This document shows positions 44,698 to 57,054 of a DNA stretch of 64,000 nucleotides, piece by piece (the stretch's first letter is position 1; each line of letters begins with the position of its first letter). The stretch is from the NCBI RefSeq assembly GCF_042453785.1, contig NC_091675.1, forward strand, positions 1,748,501 to 1,812,500, in the 5' to 3' direction. The notes below the pieces were generated by a model. The model was not told the DNA's origin. It searched no databases and saw nothing but the letters and a program-made list of their open reading frames with translations. The position numbers and the translations under genes are program-made. This stretch comes from Malus domestica (lineage: Eukaryota > Streptophyta > Magnoliopsida > Rosales > Rosaceae).

Positions 44698-46210
44698 TCA
44701 CCTTTCTTTCAACGAACCATTCAACGACCTTCGCAATTCCCATGGCGGTAAGCAGCCTTTCAGGGGCGACTGCAGAAATAACGAAGATGATGATAATTGC
44801 TTCTGCCGCATTGAGATGGAAGACAGGCAACTGAAGGCGCTTCTCAAGCTCCTCTTCTCGCTGTCGTATGGTTGGCAGTTTGGGTCGTGTTGTACAGCGG
44901 AAATCTTCAGAGATTCCGGAAGTACACAGTTGCATACTGAACCTACCACATTTCCGTTACATGGAACAGAGTTAATTTACCTTTGCAAACCACTGTTTTT
45001 TCCACCATTCATCACAAATTTGAATCTTGATTCGATCCCGGGTAAGACCTTAAAACATGCATGGCTTAAGCCGTTTTCTTAGGACGATACTTATTATCAG
45101 AATGATGACTCTAATCATTTACAAAGTACTAAAGAAACTTAATTGCAACCAAAACAAGTATTCTAGCAAAGAACCGGGACAATAAGTCATTTACCTGGAA
45201 CATGTTTGATGGGTTCTAAAAGTTCAAATGTCTATATATCTCTCGCTAACACAGCATGCTTATACGTGCCATTGAAAGCAAAGGTAAAGGAAATCTCTCT
45301 GACTGAAGGTGCACTCTATGTTTATGAAGTACTCAAGTAATCCTATCAAAAGTCATACCGGTGATACCATATAACACTGTTTTATGAGGCAGGCAGAGAC
45401 AACAAATAAAGGACTATGTAACTAGCAACCCTTAAAAGAGTGGGTGAAAAGAGGATACCTATTCTTGCCAGTCGATTCACCCATTTAGGAATTGATTTTC
45501 CAGTGAGCTTGCGACAAATATCCCTGCAGAAATGGTTGCAGTTCTTGACAATCAGGTGATATGTATCACCGTTATAGTTCAAAGACTGGCGCTCCATAAA
45601 CTCTCGAACCTGAGTAGGGTCCAAGCATGTTGTTCCGATTAAAATAGACTTCCTGAACTTGAACCCTGGGCATTGGCGAGGTTCAACCTCAAAAACGCCA
45701 CTTGTAGGGTAGTCATGTGCTCCGAATGCATATTCTACACCATGAACTGCATAATGCAAATGGACTATCATAAACCCTGAACTTCACTTTATCGAAACAT
45801 CATAGAACGAAGATTAACAAGTTTATAGTAATTCGATAATCTATTGCGTCAAAACTTCAGAACCGCCAAAACTAGATAGAATAGAGCAAAACAAGAAGAC
45901 ATACAAGATGTAAAGTCCCCAACAAACAAAATCACGGTTGAGCTTAAGTTTAGGCGGATAATATAAAACGCAGACTGCCTAAACAGAAGATAAGCTTACC
46001 TTCAACACCAGAGTGAAAAATTCCAAAGCCTGCCCAATAGACATAGCCATTCATGGGAGTCAAATCATATACATTGAGATAAACTGGTGCTTTTCCTGAT
46101 TCAGCGTTATCGGACTTTGATTTGGGAAATAAACAAAAACGTCCCGCTGATTTGGGTTTCAATTGAAGCGGGGAAATGGATCTCCATCTCTTCTTTAACT
46201 CAAATTTCAT
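44698..46210 (-). CDS. DeSI-like (PPPDE) thiol peptidase, At4g17486 type
   Basis: Three coding exons on the minus strand: 46210-46000, 45746-45459 and 44942-44698, joined in frame to 247 residues. The PPPDE domain (about residues 43-155) is a papain-like fold. Members cleave isopeptide bonds and some remove SUMO; the plant substrates are mostly unknown. The catalytic pair is His66 in GIFHSG and Cys140 in VKNCNHF. Conserved markers are VYLNVYDLTP, VHGVEYAFGAHD, GVFEVEPRQCPGF and IPKWVNRLARIG. The third exon adds the family ending SVCNCVLPESL followed by a serine-rich tail that is not conserved. The frame of exon 2 continues past its donor into intron, producing a false C-terminus. The 5' UTR is probably split, with an upstream exon ending at 46789. 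Confidence 0.92.
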
Positions 46211-46960
46211 GTTTCCTTAGAAAGTATAACCAGAATGCACTCAATGCTTGCCTCCGGCCTGTGAATTTGGGTAAACATAAAAGCCATTAGAACCCAAAGG
46301 GATGAAATGCAGTGGCATTAAAAACAAAAGCTCAACGCAAACTACATACGTACAAATATATCGTCTTTCTTACCACAAAAGCGATATTTTAAACTACTCT
46401 AATCTTCGTGAATTGCAACTACTTCGTTGACCAGAGTTGCAGCATTATATTCAACAGGCTCCAGTGCAGATCTCAGAGTATACAGTCAGATCTAGTTTCA
46501 ACTAGTGGAGAGGAAGCAGAGAAATTCGTCACCAAAATTAACAAATAAATAAGCTTTTTATTTTAAAAACTGTGTAAGAAGTGTTCAATGTTAATAGAAA
46601 AAACTGGACCTATACAGCAGCCATTTTCAAAACTCAGTGAATCATAATTCCCACTTGTTTGTTCGTTTTCCCGAGTTTTCTCAGCTACCATACAGGACCC
46701 AGAAGATAAATTCGAGCCCCAGACGAAATTATTGAAGAAAAAACTGGAAGAAATTGAAGTTCTTAGAAAAATGAACTGTGGAACTTACCGATTCGGAGAG
46801 GAGAGCCATTGGAGCCCAGCAAAACCCAACCTCCTTGAACACTAAACAGCTGAGTTTCTGTATTTCCAGAGCTCAGAAATGCCAACAGCTGCTGTTAAAT
46901 GGAAGGTTTTTGTATTCCTGCTGCAACCTACTCTGTATTTTTCAATTCTAAATTCGCAAA
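46211..46960 (-). promoter_or_regulatory. 5' UTR and probable leader intron of the DeSI-like gene
   Basis: On the minus strand TCG is followed by GTAAGTTC (donor at 46788) and TTTCTAAG precedes GAAAC and the ATG (acceptor at 46216), suggesting a leader intron of about 573 bp. In the spliced leader an upstream ATG opens a nine-codon frame that ends in a TGA overlapping the main ATG. Confidence 0.5.
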
Positions 46961-46977
46961 AAAAGAAGAAAATACGA

Positions 46978-46980
<3 letters not shown>

Positions 46981-47011
<31 letters not shown>
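46981..47011. repeat. GA microsatellite
   Basis: About 15 GA units, just upstream of the presumed start of the DeSI-like transcript. Confidence 0.95.
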
Positions 47012-47014
<3 letters not shown>

Positions 47015-47835
47015 GAAATGGCCGAAAAATGGAAATAGAAGTGTTGGAGTTGGAGGTAGTATTTTGGGAAAAGTATTGTTTTTGAGTGAAAGAACTCTTT
47101 TATCATGGTGAGTTTGGAATCTCGTTGGATATAACTAATTCACGTTTTATAATATTAAAAACGACAAATGTTAGTTAATGTTTATTTTAATCAAAATTAT
47201 TGTCTAAACTACGACAAAAAGGATTTGAATTTTTATTCAAGACGACATTGACCAACTAGTCACTAATCCTTCTCGTCTGCAATTCTAGTCTACGTTGGAT
47301 AACAAAGTATGTTATTTAATACATTATTAACCTTATTATAAACACACTTTCGAAATACAAAATATTAATCATTATATTTCAGTATCTCACAACGAGTTCC
47401 GCATCAAGAAAAATTAGAATAAAAAAACGAAATTTTCATATTGGATCGAATTTTAATGGACATTCATAGTAACTACCCTTCTTCAACGGATTGGTGAGTC
47501 GTCGTTTTCTCCTTGTATTTTCATGTGGGATATGATTGGTCATCATTTGGTTAAAGAGTTTAATTAACTCCGAAAGCTAAAATTGCATATATGAAATAAA
47601 TAACTTAGTGTTATATTTTTGTTCCTTTTTACCTGATAAAAAAAAAAAAAATTGGATGTTGTGGAGTCAACATCAATATGTTACATGTAGCAATTATTAA
47701 TTGTTTTTTTAATTATAATATTTGCAGCCAAAGCGAGAGACAATTTGGTCAATGTGACTTTTGAGTAATAAGCTTAAAGGAAAAACAAAATTAGAAAAGA
47801 AACAATAACACAAGACAAATCCATGAGAAAAATTT
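47012..47835. other. Intergenic, nothing recognised
   Basis: AT-rich DNA with no recognisable gene or repeat. Confidence 0.5.
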
Positions 47836-47959
47836 TAGTGTGCTGGAAATACGATTCAATACACAAGTGTCTTAATACAATTGGTTGGAAAATTGAAAAA
47901 TAAAATTTTCAATCACTTGTATTATTACACAGTGTATCGAGTCATGTTCACAGCACACT
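47836..47959. mobile_element. Foldback MITE
   Basis: About 124 bp of imperfect inverted repeat, AGTGTGCTGGAAATACGA against inverted AGTGTGCTGTGAACATGA, with further pairing inward. Flanks GAAAAATTT and GAAAAATAT match at 8 of 9 positions, which could be a Mutator-type duplication. Confidence 0.55.
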
Positions 47960-49238
47960 GAAAAATATCTCCAAACCCATAAATTAAACCCCATGTGAAA
48001 TGAGGAAATGTGTTTAAGTTTATACTAAACCCCATGATTAGAAAATAAAATAATACTTCTTTTAAGAAAGCTACTTTCTATATTTGTGAAAAGAATAGAT
48101 GATTTAATCCAAGAAGAAAGAGAGCAATGATTGAGGGGTTTAGCAAGAGCTCTTGAGTCGATTGAAGCTAGAAAATTGAATGATAAATTTTTTAAATTAT
48201 GATTATGGCCAAAAAGAAAAAAAATATAAAACTAGGTGACCACTGGCGATCTCATTAAATTTGAAGATCGATGATGACGAAGTTACTTATATAGATTAAC
48301 TTGACGAAAATGACCAATAGGACAACACAAGTGCATATTTGAGGACTAAATGGTCCAATACTGATATTTAGATACCAAAATCAAGAACCATTGTAATAAT
48401 AAATTCTATAAATTTTCCAAGGAAAAAAAAAGGTGTAATTTTATAACTAACTGTCAGCTTAGTTACTGGCATGTGTTTTCATATATTAATGAAGTTGCAT
48501 ATTTGAACCTAACCAAATTGTTTAGAGTGACACGCTTACCTGTACATGCCAATTCAAATTCCTTTCCCACATATCGTAGTTTATATTAGATTAAAGTAAA
48601 TTATTCCTTAAAAAAAATTAAGGTTAATATTGAGACTTACTTGGGCCTTGAAGGGCGGACTAATCCTTTGAATCCGGTAACAACATGTATCATTCCTATA
48701 GAACAAAGTTCTCGTCCAAACCTTTCAATCCATGGATACTACTCGAAAAACGACTTTTCTTTAACCCAAGCAATTTCTTAAAAACTCGCTTCAGATATGA
48801 AATTTTGAATATACAGACATCCTTTTGTTATTTCTAATAATATAGCTCGATAATAATTCACTTCTTTTAAAGCGTGCCCGGGTCGTTCAAGACTTGTGTG
48901 GGTGTCTAATATAATTGAAGTGCAACAGTATTTGCCAGCTTGTTTTTATATCCACTGATTTGAAGGCTACCACGGACATCCTGGGGTTCCCTCAACGTTC
49001 AACACCACTACTCATTAAATATCAGCGCTCGAATATCTACATAATTAATAAACCAATAAAACTTGGCCAAAAAAAATTAACTAAACCATAATTGAAGTGA
49101 AATATATTGTATAAATGTCCCACCATGGATATTTTCAAGTTTGAACAATCTTTTCTCGTTTATAATAATATAAATCTGTTGCAAATAAGAACGATCCACC
49201 AATTTAGAATTGAAATTTATATAAACATAATCTCAACC
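47960..49238. other. Intergenic, nothing recognised
   Basis: AT-rich DNA. No gene, RNA or clear repeat was recognised. Confidence 0.5.
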
Positions 49239-50144
49239 ATCAAGATTAGGAATGGGCAACAGTTATGGCGGATGAGTAACCGCGATTATATACCCATAAC
49301 CGTTTTTGTTCATACTCGCATAACCGTTTACCCGTTAGGTAATTGCCTAAACGGTTATACCCATACCTATAACTATTTATAAACGGTTAACTATACCCAT
49401 AACCGCATATCCATTTAACCGTAACCGTTTAATACCCGTTTACCCATTTATCTTTTTTAACCCGTTTAACTTTTTTTTATTACCATTACTCCCTTTTCAC
49501 CCGTCTACATGTTTTTTAACAACTTGAAAATAAATAAAAAATTGTCATAATTTTCTTTTTTTTTTGACAATTAAACACCGTTATAGGTACATTTATCATA
49601 CATTTCCATATTTTAATTTTTTAAGTCCTTATATCACTCCAATAATTGAAATAATAGTTTACGGACGATATTTTTAACTGTTACTAATGAAGGTAAATAT
49701 AATATTTGCTAAGTATTATTGGGTTACAAAAATTGTTTAGAAGACATTTCTATCAAAGCATTTATGTCAATTTTACAATTATCCGCAAGGAATTTAAATT
49801 TATTTGGCCAATTCCTTGATGAAGAGAATCATCATTCCTGTAGCAGTGTTATTGAGAGAATGACCGATGAATTCCTTGCTAATTTATTGGGTGCTAAGTA
49901 TTATTGGATCGAGAACATGATTTGTGTTAGTTTTACATATATAAAATAAATGGGTAAACGGTTACTCGTTTATAATCGCAGTTAATACTCATAGCCGCCT
50001 ATTTAAATTTCGCGGGTAAACGATTATACCCATAACCGTTTATTTATCTAAACGGTTACCCATAACAGTAACCGTTTAATTTAAATAGATGGGTAACTGC
50101 GGTTACCCACAACCAATGAGTATTTGCCCATCTTTAATCAAGAT
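49239..50144. mobile_element. hAT-type non-autonomous element
   Basis: The element 49247-50136 (890 bp) has ends TAGGAATGGGCAA and inverted TAAAGATGGGCAAA. It is flanked by perfect 8-bp duplications ATCAAGAT (49239-49246 and 50137-50144). Both arms are built of repeated AACCGTTTA/TAAACGGTT motifs that can fold on each other. No transposase was seen. Confidence 0.85.
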
Positions 50145-50522
50145 ATTGTTTTTTTTTTTTTTTTTTGATAACGATATTGTTTTTATTTGTATAGAGAAAA
50201 AGATGTGAATATGTTCGTTGATAGGATCATCTCGAATGCGAGGAAAGGAGGCACGCCTAAGTCTCACATCATCCTTTATAACTCCGAAGACATTTAACAG
50301 TTTGATAATTATATTTTGCATTGCATTAGTAATTTATGGGTTACAATATATTTCAAACGGATTTTGATACGTTTTGAATTTTAACGAGTATGTTATATTA
50401 TGTGGTGGTATAATGGTCACAATAAAATCACTCATGAGTTATATCAGTGCTTTTAGGTTATATATATATATATATGTATGTATATATTCACATTGATATT
50501 AGTTAAATAACACGTTAGTCTA

Positions 50523-50567
<45 letters not shown>

Positions 50568-51354
50568 TTTTAAGCGGATTAGTTGGTGGCATTTCTATAG
50601 TAGTCTACCATTCTGGAAGCCAAAAGACTTACAGAAATATTTTAGCATCTTTCTAACTACTATCTTGTGATTAACCAATGGTAGGAATCAAACTTATGAT
50701 ATGTCGTGTGAAATACGGTCTGGAATTCGTTCCCAACCATTAACCACCTCGTGACGATTAGTTTGATTTAGAATTGAAGTGTTAGTTTATTTTCTCATAT
50801 CATAATAGGTTTATCTCCAAAACCTATCTTTGATCAACAGATTCAAAACACTACATTAATCAAATTCCTAAAAAAGAAAAACCCATTGAACAAAAAATTA
50901 AGGATTAAGTTGTTTAATTTCTGAGAACTTGTTCATGAGCATGTAGGTCCCATGACAGTTGGCGGCCTTAATCTGTTCCGTTTACCATGTTGCGGTGTCG
51001 TTTCATCTCAATAGGCGACAATCTATTGCAAAATCGAAACGCTAGAAACGACAAGCGTATTCCATGAGTGTAAAGCTGTCGAGTGGTACGAAAAATAACA
51101 TGGACACGTGCACACCGTCAAAAGTTTGGACCCCACCGGTCACCGTGCCACGTTCTTATCCAAGTTGCGTAGTCCCAGTCGTTTTCACTTTTCAATCCAA
51201 TTGCAGTGGCAAAATGGGAAATTCAATCTTTAACTTGTTAATGGGCTACAACACTGGACTTTGAATTAAACAAAACATTAAAGGCCTGGCCCAATTAGGC
51301 AATTTCTTCACTCCGAGTTTTGTTTTGTTCGCTTATTCGAACGATATTCCAAGA
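50145..51354. other. Intergenic DNA with AT microsatellites
   Basis: Long AT-dinucleotide runs at about 50460-50476 and 50526-50564. Nothing else was recognised. Confidence 0.5.
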
Positions 51355-52325
51355 GTAGTGCTATTCACCTTCTTTCTTTTTTTTTTTTTTTTTTTTGGAC
51401 CGTCGGATTGAATTAATTGAAGATGATTAAGGCAAAAAATTAAAGGGAAATTTTATTTGAACTCATGCAACCTCTTTCTATACCCAGCTTAAATTTTAAA
51501 TGAAAAGTGTGTTTTTTTTACCCTATTTCATTATTACCATGAAGTAAAAAATGAATTTAACAATAAAACAAAATTGTATCAATGAACCCAAAACCTAATA
51601 ATCAAACTCTTGCTATGATACAACCAAAAAACAAGCAAGATCCATGGTGAAAATCGCAGCAAATGAAAGGAAAGCAGAATAAAATATTTACCTTGCTGGA
51701 TACACATAATCATAGGATAATAGCTGGTAATGACACTTATGCATAAATCCTTTCTCTTATCCCACGAGTAGGGACTGTCTTCCGTCTGATCTTCATGAAA
51801 ATTGAAGGCCATCGCTGTCAAAGAAACACTCATTTTTTGGTTCTTCAGGTGCAAATCTCAACCTGCTCTTTTATTTGTTACATGATCAATATTTGTTGCT
51901 GCATCATGCTCCACGAAAAAGAAAGGAGCATGTGAGATTTCCTTTGTTTACTCCATTCTTGTAAGCTCAGGGGAGCAGATTCTAAGAGATGACGAAGCTC
52001 CAACATTAAATAAAGAGGAGAAAGCGAGAGGAGAGAGGGAGAGAGGGAGACTTCGCCATCACCGCAATCAGAAAACTAAGAAAGAACCCAAATTCACTAA
52101 GTTAATATCATGAGTGTAAAGATAAATTTACATATTGAATTGAATTTGTGAGGGTAGTTTAGGTAATAAATTTGGGTTTAAAAAGAAATTGATAGTTTAA
52201 TTAAAAATAATATGGGTGTAGTGAGTAAAGGTGTAGAGATAGGTTACATGGGTTCAAATAAAATTTCCCAAAATTAAAAAGAGTGTGTGGAAGGTAAAAA
52301 TTGTGTGTGAATAGCATTATCCTGT
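51355..52325. mobile_element. Outer MITE split by a Mutator-like insertion
   Basis: The left piece starts AGTGCTATTCACC and the right piece ends GTGTGTGAATAGCATT, an inverted pair. The two pieces (about 51357-51444 and 52270-52318) are contiguous once the inner element and one duplication are removed. The left piece also contains GGACCGTCGGATTGAATTAA, similar to the MITE at 59544. Target duplication not resolved. Confidence 0.5.
51436..52278 (-). mobile_element. Mutator-like element, possible Pack-MULE
   Basis: The element 51445-52269 (825 bp) has inverted ends GGGAAATTTTATTTGAAC with about 40 bp of similarity and perfect 9-bp duplications AAAATTAAA (51436-51444 and 52270-52278). On the minus strand it contains gene-like pieces. 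One is a leader-like CT-rich stretch with an ATG at 52059 opening a 17-codon frame. Another is a 123-bp open exon-like block (51814-51692) between a TTTGACAG acceptor and a GTAAAT donor that encodes MAFNFHEDQTEDSPYSW and more. The donor gene was not recognised. Confidence 0.75.
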
Positions 52326-52608
52326 TTTAATCTATATTTACGGAGAGATTAGAACTTGAGTACAAAATTGGTACTTTACCCTAATCAATTTAGCTACGGC
52401 TGATCAGCATTTTCGTATTATGAACTTTTTTTTTCCCTTTTTCAGATTTCGGAAGAAACTTTAATTTTTGTTTTTGTATTTACAAATCAATTGTATGTAG
52501 CATTTCTTTGCAATCAAAATGATACATATGTCAATTTAATTATGTGCAGTTGAATGAACAAGAACTCGACCAATCATAATATGACACGTGGCTACAACGT
52601 AAAATCTG

Positions 52609-55600
52609 TCATAGGGATCCAAGTGAATTGAAATGTCCCCAGGCTTCCTGCATTTGCCCAAACCAAGTAAATAAATAAATAAATAAAAGTTACCAATTGA
52701 GTACAAAAATTCACCACAAGAGCATTAGTTACTGACCTGCAAGATGTCAAAAACTTTTGCTGCAAGGTATTTGTGATGTGAAGCAGCACCTTTCTGCTGC
52801 AGCTTATCTGGGTGCAAACATAGCAGCGCCCTTTGGTACGCTCTTTTAACGGAGTTGCCTTCGATTATATCTACAAGAGGTACCGTCTTCCAACCGCTCT
52901 CTGGCCAAAGAACCTGTCGTGATTCAGTTTAAACCCGAATCAGTTGCTAACGAGTAGTTAGGCATCAGTCCTAGTGACAATGAAACGGTGAAGTTTATGC
53001 CTTGAAGCATACTACTATGCAATATCCGCGGCGACTTTTGAAGATGGAGCATATTGAAAGGATAAACAAAACGAATCAGTGCTTACAGTTTGCATAGTGG
53101 TCAGCAGCGAGCGAATGTTTCCTTCCTTCCCTCTTGACCACTGTCGTATCTTAGCATCAATCGCCTGCAGTTTATGGGATAGGACATTACTGCTCGCCGG
53201 AAACTGTAACAACATGCTGTGTTTGTTTGTTATGTATTTACCTGGAATTCTTCACGATTGTTGCCGGGTTGTGGCGGCAGTTCTTTTTTCTCATCTTCAG
53301 TTATTTCTTTCATCTGTCAACATTGTTCGCGTCAAAACTTTAGTTACTTGTATATTTTAAGGCATAGTATGTAGAAACATAATCGGCATGGAACCCTGAA
53401 TTCGTTTACTTCAGTCATAAATACTGCACCAAATGATTAAGTAGAGAATGGACGAAAGAAAACTTATTCATAGAAAACGAGTGGAATTTATAAGAAAACA
53501 GGAAAAGATGAAAACAAGTTCTTATATGGAAGAATTACACACCTGGAAAGTTTCCGTAAAGGACTCATCTGCATCTTCAATTATAGGCTTGGATCCGTCG
53601 GGAACTGATCCTGTCAAAACTCAAAAGGTATAAGCTGTATGTCTTTCATTAGACCATCGCTAAATATTCACGTGAGAGATTGTAGAAGTACATCATGTCG
53701 GAATTCATGAAAACCAGAGTATGATATGGAATTCGATTCACATCAAATATCACTGAACTACTCCATGTATCAAATATCACCAAATATCATCAATTTCGAG
53801 TACTTTTGTACACCAGTTCTTCATCTACTTGAAGCTTTAGCTAAGGTACATTCCTTAAACAAGATTAGGAGAACTAACCGGTACTTGATGCAGGGGTGTC
53901 CTGCACGGGAGCATTATTAAGCATAAAGCTAGCGGTCTTTGCTTTACTATATTCTTTCTCTAACTGTTTGAGATCTTCCTTCATCTGGAAAGAGTAGAAA
54001 ATAGAACATTATACTCAGAAAAATGTTGAAGAAAACATATTATTCGTTTTTGGCTACGTGAACTCAAACCAGTCTAAATTGATTACCTTGACGGAAGCAT
54101 CAGAAAATGTGTTTTTCACATCGGACTTTTGTAAGTAGTCGTTCATCCTTGTTGCAGTAATACTCGCTTCATTCTCTGCTTTGGGAGCGCCTTTATCCAT
54201 TGTTCTAGAGCTGTGACTTCCAAGATTCCTACCATCATATGTGGGCTTACACAAAACTTCTTGGTTGAACATTTTAACAAAGTCCTTCACCTTACCCTTA
54301 ACTTTGCTTCTCCCGAGATTATCTCCTGAGTTCTTCGGTGAACCTTGGAAACTTGCTTTAATAACTTCAATTTTAGTCGAGGAACTTCTTTTTCTGTCCT
54401 CATGTTTTGCAGTTTTATTAGCGTCAACATCTGCAGATGATTTAACCACGACTTCCTTTTTACTACTCGTTTTAGTTACCTCATCATTGCCTGCATATGA
54501 AAATTTAGGCGTGGTGTCAGCGGTGGTACGTGATAACAGTTATCTCGCCATTACAGTTAATAATTTAACATACCTTGTTGAAGATCGTCATCAAAAAACA
54601 AAGAACGAACAGTATTTAGAACAGGCTCGTGAACTCGTTCCATAAGCGCAGGAATTTCTTTCTGTCGGTCTTCAGAAGAAGCTGTTTGAAGTAAAGGATG
54701 AGGCTTTATATCTTCACTTTTATGGAATGAGATGGTATTACCGGAAACATCTCCAGTAGTGTCCAGAAGGCTGCTGATGGTTCCTGATTTAGTTACGGGA
54801 AGAATTGCTTTCTCAACAAATTGTTGTGGATCGACTTTATCAGGAGTGATTTCATCAAGAAGCAAGTCATTTTCTTGTATGTTTCGTTCCAAGGTAGGGG
54901 ACCTAGCATCGGCTAGTGGATCCTCATTGGAGAGAAAATCAGTATTAGGCAGAGTGGATTTAGGCGATTCCCTCCGCGTGCTCTCAGTAGCAGCGCTTTC
55001 CTTAGTGCTCGAATCTTCCTCATTTTTGGTTCTTTCCTGCACTCTTGAACCATTCCGTCCCCTAAGAGGTATCACGATTGGCACTCCTTTGCTTGCCCAC
55101 CTGTAAATTGAGAAATGAAACTGAAACGGACTGCTAGAAGTTGGATTTTCCGAACTCTTTGAATCCTGTTCCGAGTTCAGTCCTGTGTCTGCTTTATCAG
55201 ATGTAGCCAAGCTTGAGGACCCCTCACCAACAAGAGAAAAATCTCGGGATGAGGAGCTCTGGCGAGTACTGGATCGAATATCATTTCTCGACTCCTCATG
55301 AATTGCTTGGTTTGAAAATCTCGAAAGAGAGCTCGTATGAGCAGCAGAACCAAACGCAGGCAGGTCCACCACCCCTTTGCTAAATCCGTCAGGGAGGCTG
55401 AGAGATTTTGAAGCAATTAAGGTAAGGAACGCATGATTGATTCAATATGCAATGAACAAAATTAATTCAGTTTTAAAGGAAAAAAACATCTAAAACAAAA
55501 GGTAAACCACATTATTAGCAGCTTTTCAAACATAATGCATTTCTTCTTCCTCAATATTCTATGGTACCTGAATTGTGCAGGCAGTGAAGAAGCCGCAGAG

Positions 55601-56040
55601 GGCTCGGGTTTGTGCAGCAGGGGGTGGGCGGGGCTTAGACCCTGGGAACCTGGCGCCGAAGCAAAAGGGTCCCTCTGAAGCCTCCTGGGACTTGAACTGA
55701 CAGAATGATTTCCTTTAAAGATGTCATCAAAGAAGTCATCGCTCTGCGTCCGTCTTCTATTCACAGACCCTTCCCCAAACACCGGCTTCTCAATCAAACC
55801 GGACGAATCATCATCGTCGTCGTCATAAGCATCCCTTTTCAATCCGCTGCTCTCGGTAGTTTCACTGAAGCTGTACCTCATATCGTTAGTGGACGACCGC
55901 CTCGGCGGGCCACCAAAAACGTCATGAAAATCCACGTCCGAGTTTTTGGTGGGAGTGTGGGAAGAAGAACCGGAGTTGACGAACGCACTCTGAGGACTGT
56001 AGCCCAGAAGAAGGCTCTCCCGCTGCGAAAATCGCTCCAT
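52609..56040 (-). CDS. JAC1: J-domain protein JAC1, chloroplast accumulation response 1
   Basis: Nine exons on the minus strand: 56040-55568, 55397-54574, 54490-54087, 53984-53879, 53610-53543, 53313-53242, 53164-53087, 52913-52737, 52647-52609. All join in frame to 746 residues. JAC1 is an auxilin-like cytosolic protein needed for blue-light chloroplast accumulation and actin-based movement downstream of phototropins. Markers: [15 protein letters not shown] near residue 35, [11 protein letters not shown] near 105, [12 protein letters not shown], then [21 protein letters not shown] long disordered Ser/Lys/Glu-rich middle follows, then [20 protein letters not shown] and the C-terminal J domain with HPD at residues 709-711 in [13 protein letters not shown]. 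The final exon gives [10 protein letters not shown] and the stop. It is about 95 residues longer than recalled Arabidopsis JAC1, the extra length lying in the disordered part. The start at 56040 is preferred over an in-frame ATG further upstream because conservation begins there. Confidence 0.95.
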
Positions 56041-57054
56041 TTCGATCACTAACCAAGCCCCCGCTAACAATTCATCGAAACAAAACTCGCAATGAGAAGA
56101 CAATTTGAATGAAAATTTGGCGGGCAACTGCTCATGAAATCTTTCTGGTTCAACGAAACAGTTGCAGAGGAAGATTCTCGATTCGGCTAAATCGGAATTG
56201 AAAGGGAGAATTTAGGAGACTGGGGGCATCAGGTTGGGAATGTTTCCGTGGGATTTTGAGGCCACACAAAACAGTAGCAAGTAACGCGGAATTTGGATGG
56301 GAATGTTTGTGGATAAGTGGAAGAGTCCAAAAGAGTGAGGGGAAGGTATTGCCTTATTGGGCAGTTGGGATTTACGATATTGTTTTGGTACTTGGTAGGC
56401 ACCCATAATCTGTTAATTGCTGTTGCATTTCATGGATCTCATGGTGGGAAATTCATACACAGATTTCAGAATTTTGTGGCCCTAATATATTTGATTATAT
56501 CCTTCAAATGCAAAGTTAGCACTTCGGGTGATTTCAGGCAATCTATGATCGTCACACTACCACATGGTATTACTAATCTACATGTAAAAATGGACAACAG
56601 TAACACCACGAGGCAATGGTACGGTTTCTCCCGGATCATGAATATTACAGATTTACCCAATGCATTTAGCTCGGGCGGCTGCCCCGTTTCAACAAGGTTG
56701 TACATCAAACACAAGGTCGAATTCATAACCCAATCAAGCAAATATGCAGAATTAAAATACTAGCAACGGTTAGTATGCAAAGCAGTCGATGATGACAAAC
56801 CCTTAAGTTAGATTTCTTGGTATAATATGATACAGAACAAAGGTCATCCCAGGGGATACTCTGTGAAACTCAAAATTACTATCCATACAAAACCAAAACT
56901 TGAATGGAACTCAGGGAAAAAAGAAAGAAAGAAAGAAAGGAAATGCTTCGAATTGGTCTCATCAGGTGCAGTCGATTTATCCTAACCTGTATGGCTGTAT
57001 CAATTGAAAAACAGAGCATGTGTACGTAGTTTTTGGCCCGTCTGTTGAACTATA
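56041..57054. other. Intergenic between JAC1 5' end and RRA 3' end
   Basis: Holds the JAC1 5' UTR and promoter (the first 150-250 bp) and the RRA 3' UTR. A plus-strand frame at 56317-56763 (148 residues) has no recognised domain and is considered chance. Confidence 0.5.

Noticed and set aside
53726-53920. Small plus-strand frames in the JAC1 region
   Set aside because: They overlap introns and exons of JAC1 in the opposite strand with no support.
56317-56763. 148-residue plus-strand frame between JAC1 and RRA
   Set aside because: No recognisable domain or homology, spans the JAC1 promoter in the opposite direction; most likely chance.
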